Origin: Woeseiaceae bacterium
Lineage (GTDB): Bacteria; Pseudomonadota; Gammaproteobacteria; Steroidobacterales; Woeseiaceae
Direction: 5' to 3'
DNA length: 29,154 nt
Assembly: GCA_013138675.1 (NCBI GenBank)
Contig: WTCH01000384.1
Location: 1-29,154 of the forward strand
A model generated the notes under the pieces. It had not been told where the DNA came from. It searched no databases and saw nothing but the letters and a program-made list of their open reading frames with translations. The translations under genes were made by a program, and so were the position numbers. Position 1 is the stretch's first letter; each line of letters opens with the position of its first letter. Shown piece after piece: positions 8,104-15,383 of the stretch.

Positions 8104-8921
8104 GCAATTACAAAGTGGGCTTTATTGGCGGCGGCAACATGGCCCGGGCGCTGGCCGGCGGCCTGATATCGAGCGGTTATCCTCCTCACAAGCTGATGAT
8201 CGCTGACCCTGATCCCGAGCGCCGCACCACGCTAGCGCACGACCTGCCGGGCGTTGCATTGACCGCATCTAATGACGATGTCGCGAGCAGCGTCGACTGT
8301 CTCGTATTTGCGGTAAAACCACAGCTCATGCGCGACGTGTGCACAGGAATCGCGAAGTCCGTGCAGGCAAAGAGACCACTGATAATTTCTGTTGCGGCCG
8401 GCACGCACAGTCGTGACATCGACAACTGGCTGGGCGCAGAACTCGCCATCGTCCGGGTCATGCCCAATCAACCGGCACTGCTGCTCCAGGGTGCATCGGG
8501 TCTATACGCCAACGATCTGACAAGCAACGATCAACGCGACCGTGCGACCGAGATTGTCTCCGCGGTGGGCAGCGTCGTGCACGTTCACGACGAGGACAGC
8601 ATTGATGCCGTTACAGCAATATCAGGTACTGGCCCCGCCTATTTCTATTTTCTGATCGATATGTTGATCCAGTCGGCCGAGCAGTTCGGGCTCGACTCGC
8701 AGGCGGCGCACAAACTCGTCATGGATACGGCGAAGGGCTCAGCAGCGCTCGCGGCGGTCAGCGGTGAATCCATGGAGGCCATGATCGAACACGTGCGTTC
8801 ACCCGGGGGGACGACAGCCGCCGCGTTCGACGTGTTCGACGACCAAAATGTCCGTGATATCTTTGCCAAAGCATTCGCAGCCGCGAGAGACCGCGCCGTC
8901 CAATTGGCCGCCAGCGAATGA
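8100..8921 (+). CDS. proC: Pyrroline-5-carboxylate reductase
   Basis: A 273-residue enzyme reducing 1-pyrroline-5-carboxylate to proline with NAD(P)H. The dinucleotide-binding motif FIGGGNMARAL lies at about residues 8-18. The central VFAVKPQ and MPNQPA motifs are present. The C-terminal dimerisation/substrate domain carries AISGTGPAYFYFLID and RSPGGTTAAAFDVF. Translation is coupled on both sides by ATGA overlaps with yggS and yggT. Ornithine aminotransferase, encoded 2.3 kb downstream at 11241, makes glutamate semialdehyde, which cyclises to this enzyme's substrate. Confidence 0.97.
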   Translation: MSNYKVGFIGGGNMARALAGGLISSGYPPHKLMIADPDPERRTTLAHDLPGVALTASNDDVASSVDCLVFAVKPQLMRDVCTGIAKSVQAKRPLIISVAAGTHSRDIDNWLGAELAIVRVMPNQPALLLQGASGLYANDLTSNDQRDRATEIVSAVGSVVHVHDEDSIDAVTAISGTGPAYFYFLIDMLIQSAEQFGLDSQAAHKLVMDTAKGSAALAAVSGESMEAMIEHVRSPGGTTAAAFDVFDDQNVRDIFAKAFAAARDRAVQLAASE

Positions 8922-9466
8922 AACCCGCACTGATATTCATCATCAGCACGTTTGCGCAGCTCTTTTTGTTTGTCATGCTGTTGCGTTTCTGGCTGCCTTT
9001 TTTGCGAGCCGACTTTCGAAATCCGATTGCGCAGGGAATACTGCGCATCACGTCACCGTTGATCGTTCCGGTCAGGCGCATCATTCCACCGATCGGACGG
9101 CTTGACACAGCAACGGTCGTTATCGCGTTTGCACTTCAGTACCTGACGATACTTGTCATACTCTCAATCAGCGGAATCTCGGCGACGATCGTTCCAATCG
9201 CGCTAACAGCATTGGTTGACCTCTTGTTGTTGACGTTGCAGTTGTTCAAGTTCGCGATCTTCATCTACGTCATTCTGAGTTGGGTCGCTGCCGGCGCTTA
9301 CAATCCTGCATCAGCATTCATCGCGATGATCGTGCAGCCCGTGTTGCGGCCATTTCGCAAACTGATACCGCAGATCGGCATGCTCGATCTATCAGCGCTT
9401 CTCGCGATCATTGCATTGCACGCAACGGGCATATTCGTTGCCACGCTCAGGCCGCTTCCGATTTGA
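8918..9466 (+). CDS. yggT: YggT family integral membrane protein
   Basis: A 182-residue hydrophobic protein with two copies of the YGGT repeat. Each repeat has the signature N-P followed by a helix, then a P-R/P-F-R-K-x-I-P-x-I-G-x-x-D segment (about 36-63 and 129-157). About four or five membrane helices are visible. The function is not settled; E. coli YggT has been linked to osmotic tolerance. It is the last gene of yggS-proC-yggT, with its ATG overlapping the proC stop. Confidence 0.93.
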   Translation: MKPALIFIISTFAQLFLFVMLLRFWLPFLRADFRNPIAQGILRITSPLIVPVRRIIPPIGRLDTATVVIAFALQYLTILVILSISGISATIVPIALTALVDLLLLTLQLFKFAIFIYVILSWVAAGAYNPASAFIAMIVQPVLRPFRKLIPQIGMLDLSALLAIIALHATGIFVATLRPLPI

Positions 9467-9513
9467 CGTAGGAAATAGTTTATAGTCAGGGTATCGGGAG
9501 AGGGACAAGAATC

Positions 9514-9987
9514 ATGACAATCAAAAAAATATTGATCGCCCTGCCATTGCTCGGTCTCTTATCTGCCTGTGGCGGACCGGGTGAATCTGCGGCCGCGCCC
9601 GAAGCGCAGCCCGCTGGTGCGAGCAGTGAGATCATCGGCGACCATGTCGTGCATTTCAGTGCACAGACGACAGATCAGCTACCGCCGGAAGTTGCGCGCG
9701 CCTATAGCATCGTTCGCAGCAAGAATCGGGCTATGCTCAACGTGTCAGTACTCAGGGCCTCGGACAATGCGGCCGTCGAAGCAGGTGTCACGGTCAAGGC
9801 AGTCAATCTTACGGGGCAACTTAAGAACATCACGATGCGGCAGATCGATGAGCAGAACGCGATTTACTACATCGGTGAAGTCGCCGTTGCGAATCGGGAA
9901 ACACTGATTTTCGATATCAGCGTAACACCCGAAGGTGAAGACTCGCCGTCTGATGTTCGCTTCAAGCGACAGTTTTTTACAGACTAG
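9514..9987 (+). CDS. DUF4426-type lipoprotein
   Basis: A 157-residue protein with a lipoprotein signal: basic MTIKK start, hydrophobic core and lipobox LSAC with the lipidated Cys at 19. A low-complexity Ala/Glu/Pro linker follows, then a beta-rich domain containing HVVHFSAQTTDQLPPEVA, ARAYSIVRSKNRAMLNVSV and DIS..PEG near the end. I recognise this as the DUF4426 pattern, seen near yggT in Pseudomonas. The function is unknown. Gly after Cys19 does not suggest inner-membrane retention, so outer-membrane sorting is expected. GGGAGAGGGA at 9496-9505 is a strong ribosome binding site. Confidence 0.8.
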   Translation: MTIKKILIALPLLGLLSACGGPGESAAAPEAQPAGASSEIIGDHVVHFSAQTTDQLPPEVARAYSIVRSKNRAMLNVSVLRASDNAAVEAGVTVKAVNLTGQLKNITMRQIDEQNAIYYIGEVAVANRETLIFDISVTPEGEDSPSDVRFKRQFFTD

Positions 9988-10040
9988 GCCTGCACCGGCA
10001 AAAACCGCTTAAAAAAGCCTTAAAAAGGTCCGTTGGGCGC

Positions 10041-10069
10041 TTACGCGCTCGCATTACTTGTGCTATCGT
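10041..10069 (+). promoter_or_regulatory. Candidate promoter for the HU-like gene
   Basis: TTACGC at 10041-10046 and TATCGT at 10064-10069 are separated by 17 bases. Both hexamers are imperfect. A start near 10076 would place both following hairpins in the mRNA leader. The call rests mainly on spacing and on the lack of a -10 between the hairpins and the start codon. Confidence 0.35.
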
Positions 10070-10085
10070 CGCGCTGCATTTGACG

Positions 10086-10105
10086 CGGGCCTGGCCCGTT
10101 TTTTT
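10086..10105 (+). terminator. Terminator-like hairpin 1 upstream of the HU-like gene
   Basis: Stem CGGGC/GCCCG with a 3-base CTG loop is followed by seven T residues (10099-10105). The stem is short (5 bp). It may end transcripts arriving from the lipoprotein gene or act as a leader attenuator. Confidence 0.5.
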
Positions 10106-10109
10106 GGGC

Positions 10110-10135
10110 GCGGGCTCTGCCCGCTTTTGTTTTTT
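10110..10135 (+). terminator. Terminator-like hairpin 2 directly upstream of the HU-like gene
   Basis: Stem GCGGGC/GCCCGC with a TCT loop is followed by TTTTGTTTTTT (10125-10135). The AGGAG ribosome binding site of the HU-like gene begins two bases later, leaving no room for a promoter downstream. Any HU mRNA must therefore contain this element, which suggests attenuation. Confidence 0.55.
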
Positions 10136-10151
10136 CAGGAGTCAGTTTTTC

Positions 10152-10472
10152 ATGGCAGCGAATACCAAGAAGCCACCTACCAAATCAGAAATTTACGCAA
10201 AGATCGTTGAAGATACCGGATTGACCCGCAAGGACGTCGCCGCAGTCTTCGATTCACTGAACGGTCAAATCAAAAAGAACCTGGGCGGTCGTGGCGCGCC
10301 GGGCATGTTTTCGATCCCGGGCCTGCTCAAATTACGCGTCGTGAAGAAACCGGCACGTAAAGCACGCAAGGGCGTTAACCCGTTTACGGGCGAAGAGATG
10401 ATGTTCAAGGCGAAGCCTGCATCGAAGGCAGTCAAGGCAACGACCTTGAAAGCCCTCAAAGACATGGTCTGA
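10152..10472 (+). CDS. HU-like DNA-binding protein
   Basis: A 106-residue basic protein. It starts with a Lys-rich arm, then TKSEIYAKIVEDTGLTRKDVAAVFDSLN, which matches the HU helical dimerisation part. A beta-arm region follows (GMFSIPGLLKLRVVKKPA), then RKGVNPFTGEEMMFKAKPA, the conserved HU-type end with an altered tail. This variant HU family is widespread in proteobacteria; it should bind DNA as a dimer, but its specific role is not known. I chose ATG 10152 because AGGAG lies at 10137-10141; the frame is open further upstream but would cross the hairpins. The gene is flanked on both sides by paired terminator-like hairpins. Confidence 0.88.
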   Translation: MAANTKKPPTKSEIYAKIVEDTGLTRKDVAAVFDSLNGQIKKNLGGRGAPGMFSIPGLLKLRVVKKPARKARKGVNPFTGEEMMFKAKPASKAVKATTLKALKDMV

Positions 10473-10491
10473 TCACTCACAGTGGTTGCGA

Positions 10492-10521
10492 AAAGGCCGG
10501 GCTTGTCCCGGCTTTTTTGTC
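10492..10521 (+). terminator. Intrinsic terminator, first copy of a 30-bp tandem repeat
   Basis: Stem GCCGGG (10496-10501), loop CTTGT, stem CCCGGC (10507-10512) and six T residues, 20 bases after the HU stop. A run of A residues before the stem would extend pairing. It is repeated exactly 30 bp downstream. Confidence 0.85.
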
Positions 10522-10551
10522 AAAGGCCGGGCTTGTCCCGGCTTTTTTTGT
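10522..10551 (+). terminator. Intrinsic terminator, second copy of the 30-bp tandem repeat
   Basis: This repeats the preceding terminator: stem GCCGGG (10526-10531), loop CTTGT, stem CCCGGC (10537-10542), seven T residues. It abuts the stop codon of the convergent hydrolase gene (10551). The doubled arrangement would block read-through from HU into the antisense of the hydrolase. Confidence 0.85.
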
Positions 10552-11186
10552 CAATTGTCGGCGATGAACGCCATGACCGCCTCTCGCAGTTCATGCAACC
10601 GGCCATGGAAAAAGTGTTCGGCGCCTGGCACCACCAGCAACTCGGGTCCTGGGTCCAGGCTATCAACCCACTCGACGGTCTCGTCGATTTCGACCAGTTC
10701 ATCCTCATCGCCCTGGATAATGAGCCACGGACAGTCCGGTTGGGCATCGAGATTTCCGGCAAATCGATAGATCGCGGGGGCGACGGAAATCAGGCCGTCA
10801 ACATCGCGGGCCACAGCGGCACGTACCGCGATCGCAGCACCGAACGAAAAGCCGGCGAGCCACAGGGGCCCTTCCACCTTTTGTTGGCGGATCCAGGCCA
10901 ATGCCGCGAGCGCGTCGTCGAGCTCGCCGACGCCATTGTCGTAAACCCCTTCACTGCCTTCCGTGCCTCGGAAGTTAAATCGCAATACCGCGAAATTCGA
11001 ACGCACGAAGGAACGGGCCAGCGTGTGCGCAACCTTGTTGTGCATCGTGCCACCGTGTTGCGGGTGCGGGTGACAGACCACGGCGACGCCATTGATCCCC
11101 GCATCGCCCGGAGATTCGAGAATCGCTTCGAGTTCGCCGGCCGGGCCGCGGATTGATATTTTATGGGACTGTGGCAGTTTGTTCAC
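10551..11186 (-). CDS. Alpha/beta hydrolase of the COG2945 type
   Basis: A 211-residue cytoplasmic alpha/beta hydrolase with no signal peptide. CHPHPQHGGTMHNKV (about 38-52) and FNFRGTEGSEG (70-80) are typical of this subfamily. The nucleophile elbow is GFSFG with Ser114. A candidate acid Asp lies in QGDEDELV (158-165) and the catalytic His is His191 in AEHFFHG. The substrate is unknown; family members are annotated as esterases or dienelactone hydrolase-like. The likely start is GTG 11186, divergent from rocD by 54 bases. The ribosome binding site is weak. Confidence 0.85.
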   Translation of the reverse strand: MNKLPQSHKISIRGPAGELEAILESPGDAGINGVAVVCHPHPQHGGTMHNKVAHTLARSFVRSNFAVLRFNFRGTEGSEGVYDNGVGELDDALAALAWIRQQKVEGPLWLAGFSFGAAIAVRAAVARDVDGLISVAPAIYRFAGNLDAQPDCPWLIIQGDEDELVEIDETVEWVDSLDPGPELLVVPGAEHFFHGRLHELREAVMAFIADN

Positions 11187-11240
11187 AATTGTTTCTAATA
11201 AGGTTAGCTTAAGTGGATGTTATTGCTGTAAAATTTCGCC

Positions 11241-12458
11241 ATGAGTGAACATATCGATCTTGAAGCACGCTATTGTGCCCAGAATTACCACCCATTGCCT
11301 GTCGTATTAACGCGGGCCGAGGGCGCCTACGTCTGGGATGAGGACGGCAAGAAGTACCTCGACATGATGAGTGCGTATTCAGCTGTAAGCCATGGCCACG
11401 GCCACAAACGCCTGGTCAAAATCGTGCAACAGCAGGTGGAGCGACTCAGTATCGTTTCCCGTGCCTTTTACACCGACAAACTCGGGTTGTTTCTTGAGAA
11501 GGCCTGCACGCTGACAGGCCAGGACATGGCGCTGCCGATGAACACTGGTGCCGAAGCCGTCGAAACCGCGATCAAGGCGGCGCGCAAATGGGCGTACACC
11601 GTCAAGGGCGTCGAAAAGGACAAGGCCGAGATCATCGCTTGCACCGGCAATTTTCACGGCCGCACGACGACGATCGTGGCCATGTCCGACGAGCCGCAAT
11701 ACAAGGAGGGCTTCGGGCCATATCCTGCCGGATTCCTGCTCGTTGAATACGGCAACATCGACGCGCTTGAGGCTGCCATCAATGAAAACACGGCGGCATT
11801 TCTAGTAGAGCCGATTCAGGGTGAAGGCGGCATAGTCGTGCCGCCCGAGGGTTACCTCAAAGCAGCCGCTGAATTGTGCCGGAAGAACAACGTGCTGCTG
11901 ATCGCCGACGAAATCCAGACCGGGCTCGGCCGCACCGGCAAGTTGCTCGCGTGCGAGCATGAGGATGTGCATCCCGACGGCTTGATACTTGGCAAAGCCC
12001 TTGGGGGCGGTATCTTGCCGGTGTCAATGTTCCTGGCTCGTCGTGACGTCATGAGCGTGTTCACCCCAGGCGACCACGGCAGTACGTTTGGTGGCAACCC
12101 CCTGGCCGCAGCCGTCGGGCTCGAAGCACTGAACATCCTCATTGAGGACGAACTGCCGCAGAAGAGCGCCGCTATGGGCGATTACCTGATGGGCAGACTG
12201 CGGGCGTTTGATACGCCATTGATCAAGAATATTCGGGGGCGAGGCCTGTTTATCGGCATCGAAGTCGACCCCGCGCTTTGCAGTGCACGCGAGATTTGTG
12301 AATCGCTCATGCAGCGTGGCCTGCTCAGCAAGGAAACACACGAAACCGTGGTCCGGCTCGCGCCGCCACTTATTGTCGGCCAGGAAGAGATCGATTGGGC
12401 AATCGACCAGATTGCCGAAGTCCTGGAAGAAATCGACACGCTGCGGCTGGCTTCCTAG
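11241..12458 (+). CDS. rocD: Ornithine--oxo-acid aminotransferase
   Basis: A 405-residue class III aminotransferase converting ornithine and 2-oxoglutarate to glutamate-5-semialdehyde and glutamate. The N-terminus (ARYCAQNYHPLPVVLTRAEG) is typical of ornithine aminotransferase. MNTGAEAVETAIKAAR (100-115), the PLP-contacting IADEIQTGLGRTG (221-233; Asp223) and PLP lysine Lys252 in LGKALGGGILP are present. HGSTFGGNPLA forms the family cofactor loop. The product feeds proline synthesis through proC or glutamate catabolism. Homologous acetylornithine or GABA aminotransferases are less likely given the N-terminus. It stands alone, divergent from the hydrolase. Confidence 0.93.
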   Translation: MSEHIDLEARYCAQNYHPLPVVLTRAEGAYVWDEDGKKYLDMMSAYSAVSHGHGHKRLVKIVQQQVERLSIVSRAFYTDKLGLFLEKACTLTGQDMALPMNTGAEAVETAIKAARKWAYTVKGVEKDKAEIIACTGNFHGRTTTIVAMSDEPQYKEGFGPYPAGFLLVEYGNIDALEAAINENTAAFLVEPIQGEGGIVVPPEGYLKAAAELCRKNNVLLIADEIQTGLGRTGKLLACEHEDVHPDGLILGKALGGGILPVSMFLARRDVMSVFTPGDHGSTFGGNPLAAAVGLEALNILIEDELPQKSAAMGDYLMGRLRAFDTPLIKNIRGRGLFIGIEVDPALCSAREICESLMQRGLLSKETHETVVRLAPPLIVGQEEIDWAIDQIAEVLEEIDTLRLAS

Positions 12459-12467
12459 GGTCCTTGA

Positions 12468-13532
12468 ATGCCTGAGATTACTGTCACCCACATCATTGTT
12501 GTTGCCGGTGCGCTGATTGTCGGCATCATTCTCGGATGGATCGTGCGCGGTAGTCGCTCAGTCGGCGAAAAGGCGGCTATCAGTGAAGGCTGGCAGGAGC
12601 AACTCGAGGCGCAACGCGGCGAGCACGAACGTCTGCTCGATCAAAACAAGAGCCTGATGGATCAAAACAGCCAGTACCAGGCGTCGAACAAGGACGCGAA
12701 GATGCGCGCGAGTGAATTGTCCGATGCGCTGAAAGAGGCATTTGAGCGGCGCGACGAGTTGCAGCGGCAGATGAAAGACGTACGCGGCAATCTCGAATCG
12801 GCGGTCTCCGAGCGTGATCAGCTCCGCAACAGCACTGCCGCAGATGACCTTTCTGAGGAACTCGAGAACAAAGATGCCAGGATCGAGAAACTCAATGGCG
12901 AGTTAAAAAACTGGCAAGACCGCCTGCCGCCCCTGATCGAGCGTTATCAGCAACGCAATGCGGAGGCAGAAGCGCTCGAGACGCAGCTGGCCGATGCGCT
13001 GGATCAAATTGCCGCTCTCGAAGGGATGGTCGGTTCGGATCAGACACGCGTGGAACCGGTTGACCCTGATGCGTTGACCGATGGCATGGACGCATCGAAT
13101 GATCCGAATGACGACGAAACTCCGAATGAGACGATCGTCGACAAGGGTGAGGAAGTCGTCGAGGACGACATCGAGGAACTGCTCGGGGCAGAGGCCATTA
13201 TCGACGACGGCGACGATACAGAAGAAGAGTTTGAAGCGTCCGACAACGCCGAGGAAGTTGAGGACCCCGAGGTCGTTGAGGACACAGCAGACGCGGATCT
13301 GCCGGACTTGCCGCGTGACAACCTCAAGAAAATCAAGGGTGTTGGCCCTGCCATTGAAAAGACGCTCAATGAACTTGGCATCAAACTATTCGATCAAATC
13401 GCCCAGATGAGCGAGTACGACATCGACCGCGTTGCACATCGCCTGAAGGGTTTCCGCAGCCGCATCTACCGTGAAGACTGGATCGGCCAGGCACGAGACC
13501 TGCACGACCAGAAGGTAAGCGGCCAACATTAA
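12468..13532 (+). CDS. Membrane-anchored coiled-coil protein with C-terminal helix-hairpin-helix domain
   Basis: A 354-residue protein not assigned to a named gene. Residues about 7-27 form one membrane helix followed by RGSR and other positive residues, predicting an outside N-terminus and cytoplasmic C-terminus. Residues about 45-185 are a long coiled coil rich in Gln, Glu and Arg. A very acidic Asp/Glu linker follows (about 195-280). From residue 284 a helix-hairpin-helix begins, with DNLKKIKGVGPAIEKTLNELG, as in COG3743-type proteins sometimes labelled predicted 5' nuclease. No nuclease residues are evident, so DNA binding or protein interaction is the likelier role. It ends 4 bases before the OmpA-domain gene. 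Confidence 0.8.
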   Translation: MPEITVTHIIVVAGALIVGIILGWIVRGSRSVGEKAAISEGWQEQLEAQRGEHERLLDQNKSLMDQNSQYQASNKDAKMRASELSDALKEAFERRDELQRQMKDVRGNLESAVSERDQLRNSTAADDLSEELENKDARIEKLNGELKNWQDRLPPLIERYQQRNAEAEALETQLADALDQIAALEGMVGSDQTRVEPVDPDALTDGMDASNDPNDDETPNETIVDKGEEVVEDDIEELLGAEAIIDDGDDTEEEFEASDNAEEVEDPEVVEDTADADLPDLPRDNLKKIKGVGPAIEKTLNELGIKLFDQIAQMSEYDIDRVAHRLKGFRSRIYREDWIGQARDLHDQKVSGQH

Positions 13533-13536
13533 GCCC

Positions 13537-14394
13537 GTGCCACGGCGCAACATTCAGGCCACCATCGCAATCCTTGTGCTCACCTGTGGCGTATTTCTGT
13601 CTGCGAGTATCAATCGTGGCACCCGAGATGACGCGGACCTTTTGTCGCAGGTATCAGCGCTGGACGACGTGCGGTTTGCTATTTCGACCGCGCAAGGCCG
13701 CCTGCTGATCAACGGCACTTCCGCGTCGGCGGCACATGAAGCCGCGCTACTCAGGCTCGCGGCCGAGCACTTTGAAGACTACGAGACGCAGACACAGTTT
13801 CGCCCAGGCGTGGTTGTGGGCGAGTACTGGGAGACCACTACCACCCGCTTGCTGTACACACTCGCTGCTTTGAGCTCAGCTGAAGCGGAAATGGACCGAC
13901 GATCGATAGGCATTCGCGGCGTTACATCCGACGTCGACACTTTCGCGGCGCGTGTCGAATCTCTGCACGAAGAACTGCCAAGGGAGATTGAACTCAGCAC
14001 AGACGTTCTCGTCGTCAGGTCAGCCGTGTCCTTTGACGAGCTCTGCGGACGAGCGTTTTCTGAGATTGTCTTGCAGACTGTGTCATTCAAGCAATCAAGT
14101 GCAGAAATTCGACCACGATCATTTGTCACGCTGGATCGCATCACGGATTTTGCTCACGACTGTCAGGACATCACAATCGCAATTACCGGCCACTCCGATG
14201 CCAGCGGTGACGAGTCTTGGAACCGGCAACTGAGCCGGGCACGTGCGCAGGCGGTCGCGGATCATATCGTGCAACGCGGCATCGATCCGCAGCGCCTGAT
14301 CGTGGCGGGACTCGGCTCCTCGGCACCCGTCGCGGACAACTCGACGGCACATGGCCGCGAGCTGAATCGCCGCATCGAATTCGAGCTGCGCTAG
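13537..14394 (+). CDS. OmpA-family peptidoglycan-binding protein with BON-like N-terminal region
   Basis: A 285-residue protein starting at GTG 13537. PRR precedes a hydrophobic helix (about 8-25) that serves as signal anchor, so the rest should be periplasmic. Residues about 46-80 (GRLLINGTSASAAHEAALLRLA) look like a BON repeat. The C-terminal OmpA domain (about 180-285) has GHSDASGDESWN (218-229), LS.ARA, AGLGSSAPVADN and NRRIEFEL, the peptidoglycan-binding signature. It follows the HhH protein after 4 bases and is probably cotranslated with it. Its stop is 2 bases from the convergent FKBP stop, with no terminator between. Confidence 0.85.
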   Translation: MPRRNIQATIAILVLTCGVFLSASINRGTRDDADLLSQVSALDDVRFAISTAQGRLLINGTSASAAHEAALLRLAAEHFEDYETQTQFRPGVVVGEYWETTTTRLLYTLAALSSAEAEMDRRSIGIRGVTSDVDTFAARVESLHEELPREIELSTDVLVVRSAVSFDELCGRAFSEIVLQTVSFKQSSAEIRPRSFVTLDRITDFAHDCQDITIAITGHSDASGDESWNRQLSRARAQAVADHIVQRGIDPQRLIVAGLGSSAPVADNSTAHGRELNRRIEFELR

Positions 14395-14396
14395 CC

Positions 14397-14948
14397 CTAC
14401 TGTGAGTCGCTCGGTCCTTCGGCGCCGAACAATTCCACCTCGAAAACGAGCGTCGCACCCGGCGGAATTACGTTACCGGCGCCACGATCTCCATAGCCCA
14501 TTTCAGGCGCCAACGTCAGCTCGCGCTTTTCGCCGATTAGCATGCCGGCAACACCCTGGTCCCAGCCTTTGATGACCTGGTTCGCGCCGAGCGTAAATTG
14601 GAACTTCTGCCCGCGGTCCACAGAGCTATCGAACTTGTCACCGCGATTTTCTTCGGCCTCTTCGTCATACAACCAGCCCGTGTAGTGCACCTCAACATAA
14701 TCGCCCGCCTCGGCTGCCCGGCCGTGTCCGCCCTGCAGAATTCTCGCCGTCAGGCCCGGTGCTACTTCCAGGGTTTCTAACTCGTTCGTGGTCTCTTCGG
14801 TCACGGCCTGCTCCTCATCGGTTTCTGCGACTTCGGTTTCAGCGACTTCGGTAGAATCATTGGGTTCGGCAGGCTCACCGCTTTGCTGGCTGCACCCGAC
14901 AATGCCGGCCATGACAATGGCCGCGTAGACTGGATAACTGACTTTCAT
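14397..14948 (-). CDS. FKBP-type peptidyl-prolyl isomerase lipoprotein
   Basis: A 183-residue protein with a lipoprotein signal (MKVSYPVYAAIVMAGIVGC, Cys19), an acidic Glu/Thr-rich linker (about 27-60) and a C-terminal FKBP domain. The domain shows VEVHYTGWLYDE, GDKFDSSVDRGQ, the active-site GANQVIKGWDQGVAGM, and YGDRGAGNVIPPGATLVFEVEL. It would catalyse proline isomerisation in the periplasm. The frame is open upstream, but the start at 14948 is chosen for its strong GGAAGGCGG ribosome binding site and the signal sequence. It is third in the htpG-msrB-FKBP operon. Confidence 0.92.
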   Translation of the reverse strand: MKVSYPVYAAIVMAGIVGCSQQSGEPAEPNDSTEVAETEVAETDEEQAVTEETTNELETLEVAPGLTARILQGGHGRAAEAGDYVEVHYTGWLYDEEAEENRGDKFDSSVDRGQKFQFTLGANQVIKGWDQGVAGMLIGEKRELTLAPEMGYGDRGAGNVIPPGATLVFEVELFGAEGPSDSQ

Positions 14949-14979
14949 GAATAACCGCCTTCCTGTAGGTAAATAAATG

Positions 14980-15375
14980 TCACTCGGAACCCTTGAAGTC
15001 CAGGGACGCCGAATTGATGCAGTAACGCAGACCCGTTGGTTGGGGCCCGTCTTCGAATACATGGCCAAGATGCGCGCCGCAAGCACTGCAGACGACTTCT
15101 TCGCGCACCATGGCGTGACTCGCGTCGGTCACAGTGCTAACCGCCTCGCCTGCAAGCGGCAGCCAGAAACTCGGCCAACCCGAACCCGAATCATACTTGT
15201 GCGTCGAAGAGAACAGTTTCGCATCGCAGCAAGCGCAGCGATAGGTACCATCTTCCTTATGATCCACGTACTTACCTGTGAAGGCGCGCTCGGTGCCCCG
15301 ATTCTGTGTGATCTCGTATTGTTCGTCGGATAGCTTTTTCTTGAGTTCACTATCCGGAGGGTTGTCACTGCTCAT
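14980..15375 (-). CDS. msrB: Peptide methionine-R-sulfoxide reductase
   Basis: A 131-residue cytoplasmic enzyme that reduces methionine-R-sulfoxide in proteins. Zinc ligands are Cys47/Cys50 and Cys96/Cys99. The catalytic segment is RYCINSASLDF with Cys119. The substrate site has GSGWPSFW and GHVFEDGP. It starts 8 bases after the htpG stop and so is almost certainly cotranscribed, linking oxidised-protein repair to chaperone expression. Confidence 0.97.
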   Translation of the reverse strand: MSSDNPPDSELKKKLSDEQYEITQNRGTERAFTGKYVDHKEDGTYRCACCDAKLFSSTHKYDSGSGWPSFWLPLAGEAVSTVTDASHAMVREEVVCSACGAHLGHVFEDGPQPTGLRYCINSASLDFKGSE

Positions 15376-15383
15376 GGCCTGTT

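Noticed and set aside
9464..9486. TTGACG near the end of yggT and TATAGT as a promoter for the lipoprotein gene
   Set aside because: The spacer is only about 12 bases, too short for sigma-70.
10080..10151. Upstream extension of the HU-like protein
   Set aside because: The extra 24 codons would cross two terminator-like hairpins and the real AGGAG-preceded ATG at 10152 is well placed.
10482..11156. Long plus-strand frame opposite the alpha/beta hydrolase
   Set aside because: It begins inside the duplicated terminators and mirrors the codon structure of the minus-strand hydrolase, which has clear catalytic motifs.
11224..11240. TAAAAT as rocD -10
   Set aside because: It would leave almost no leader and has no matching -35.
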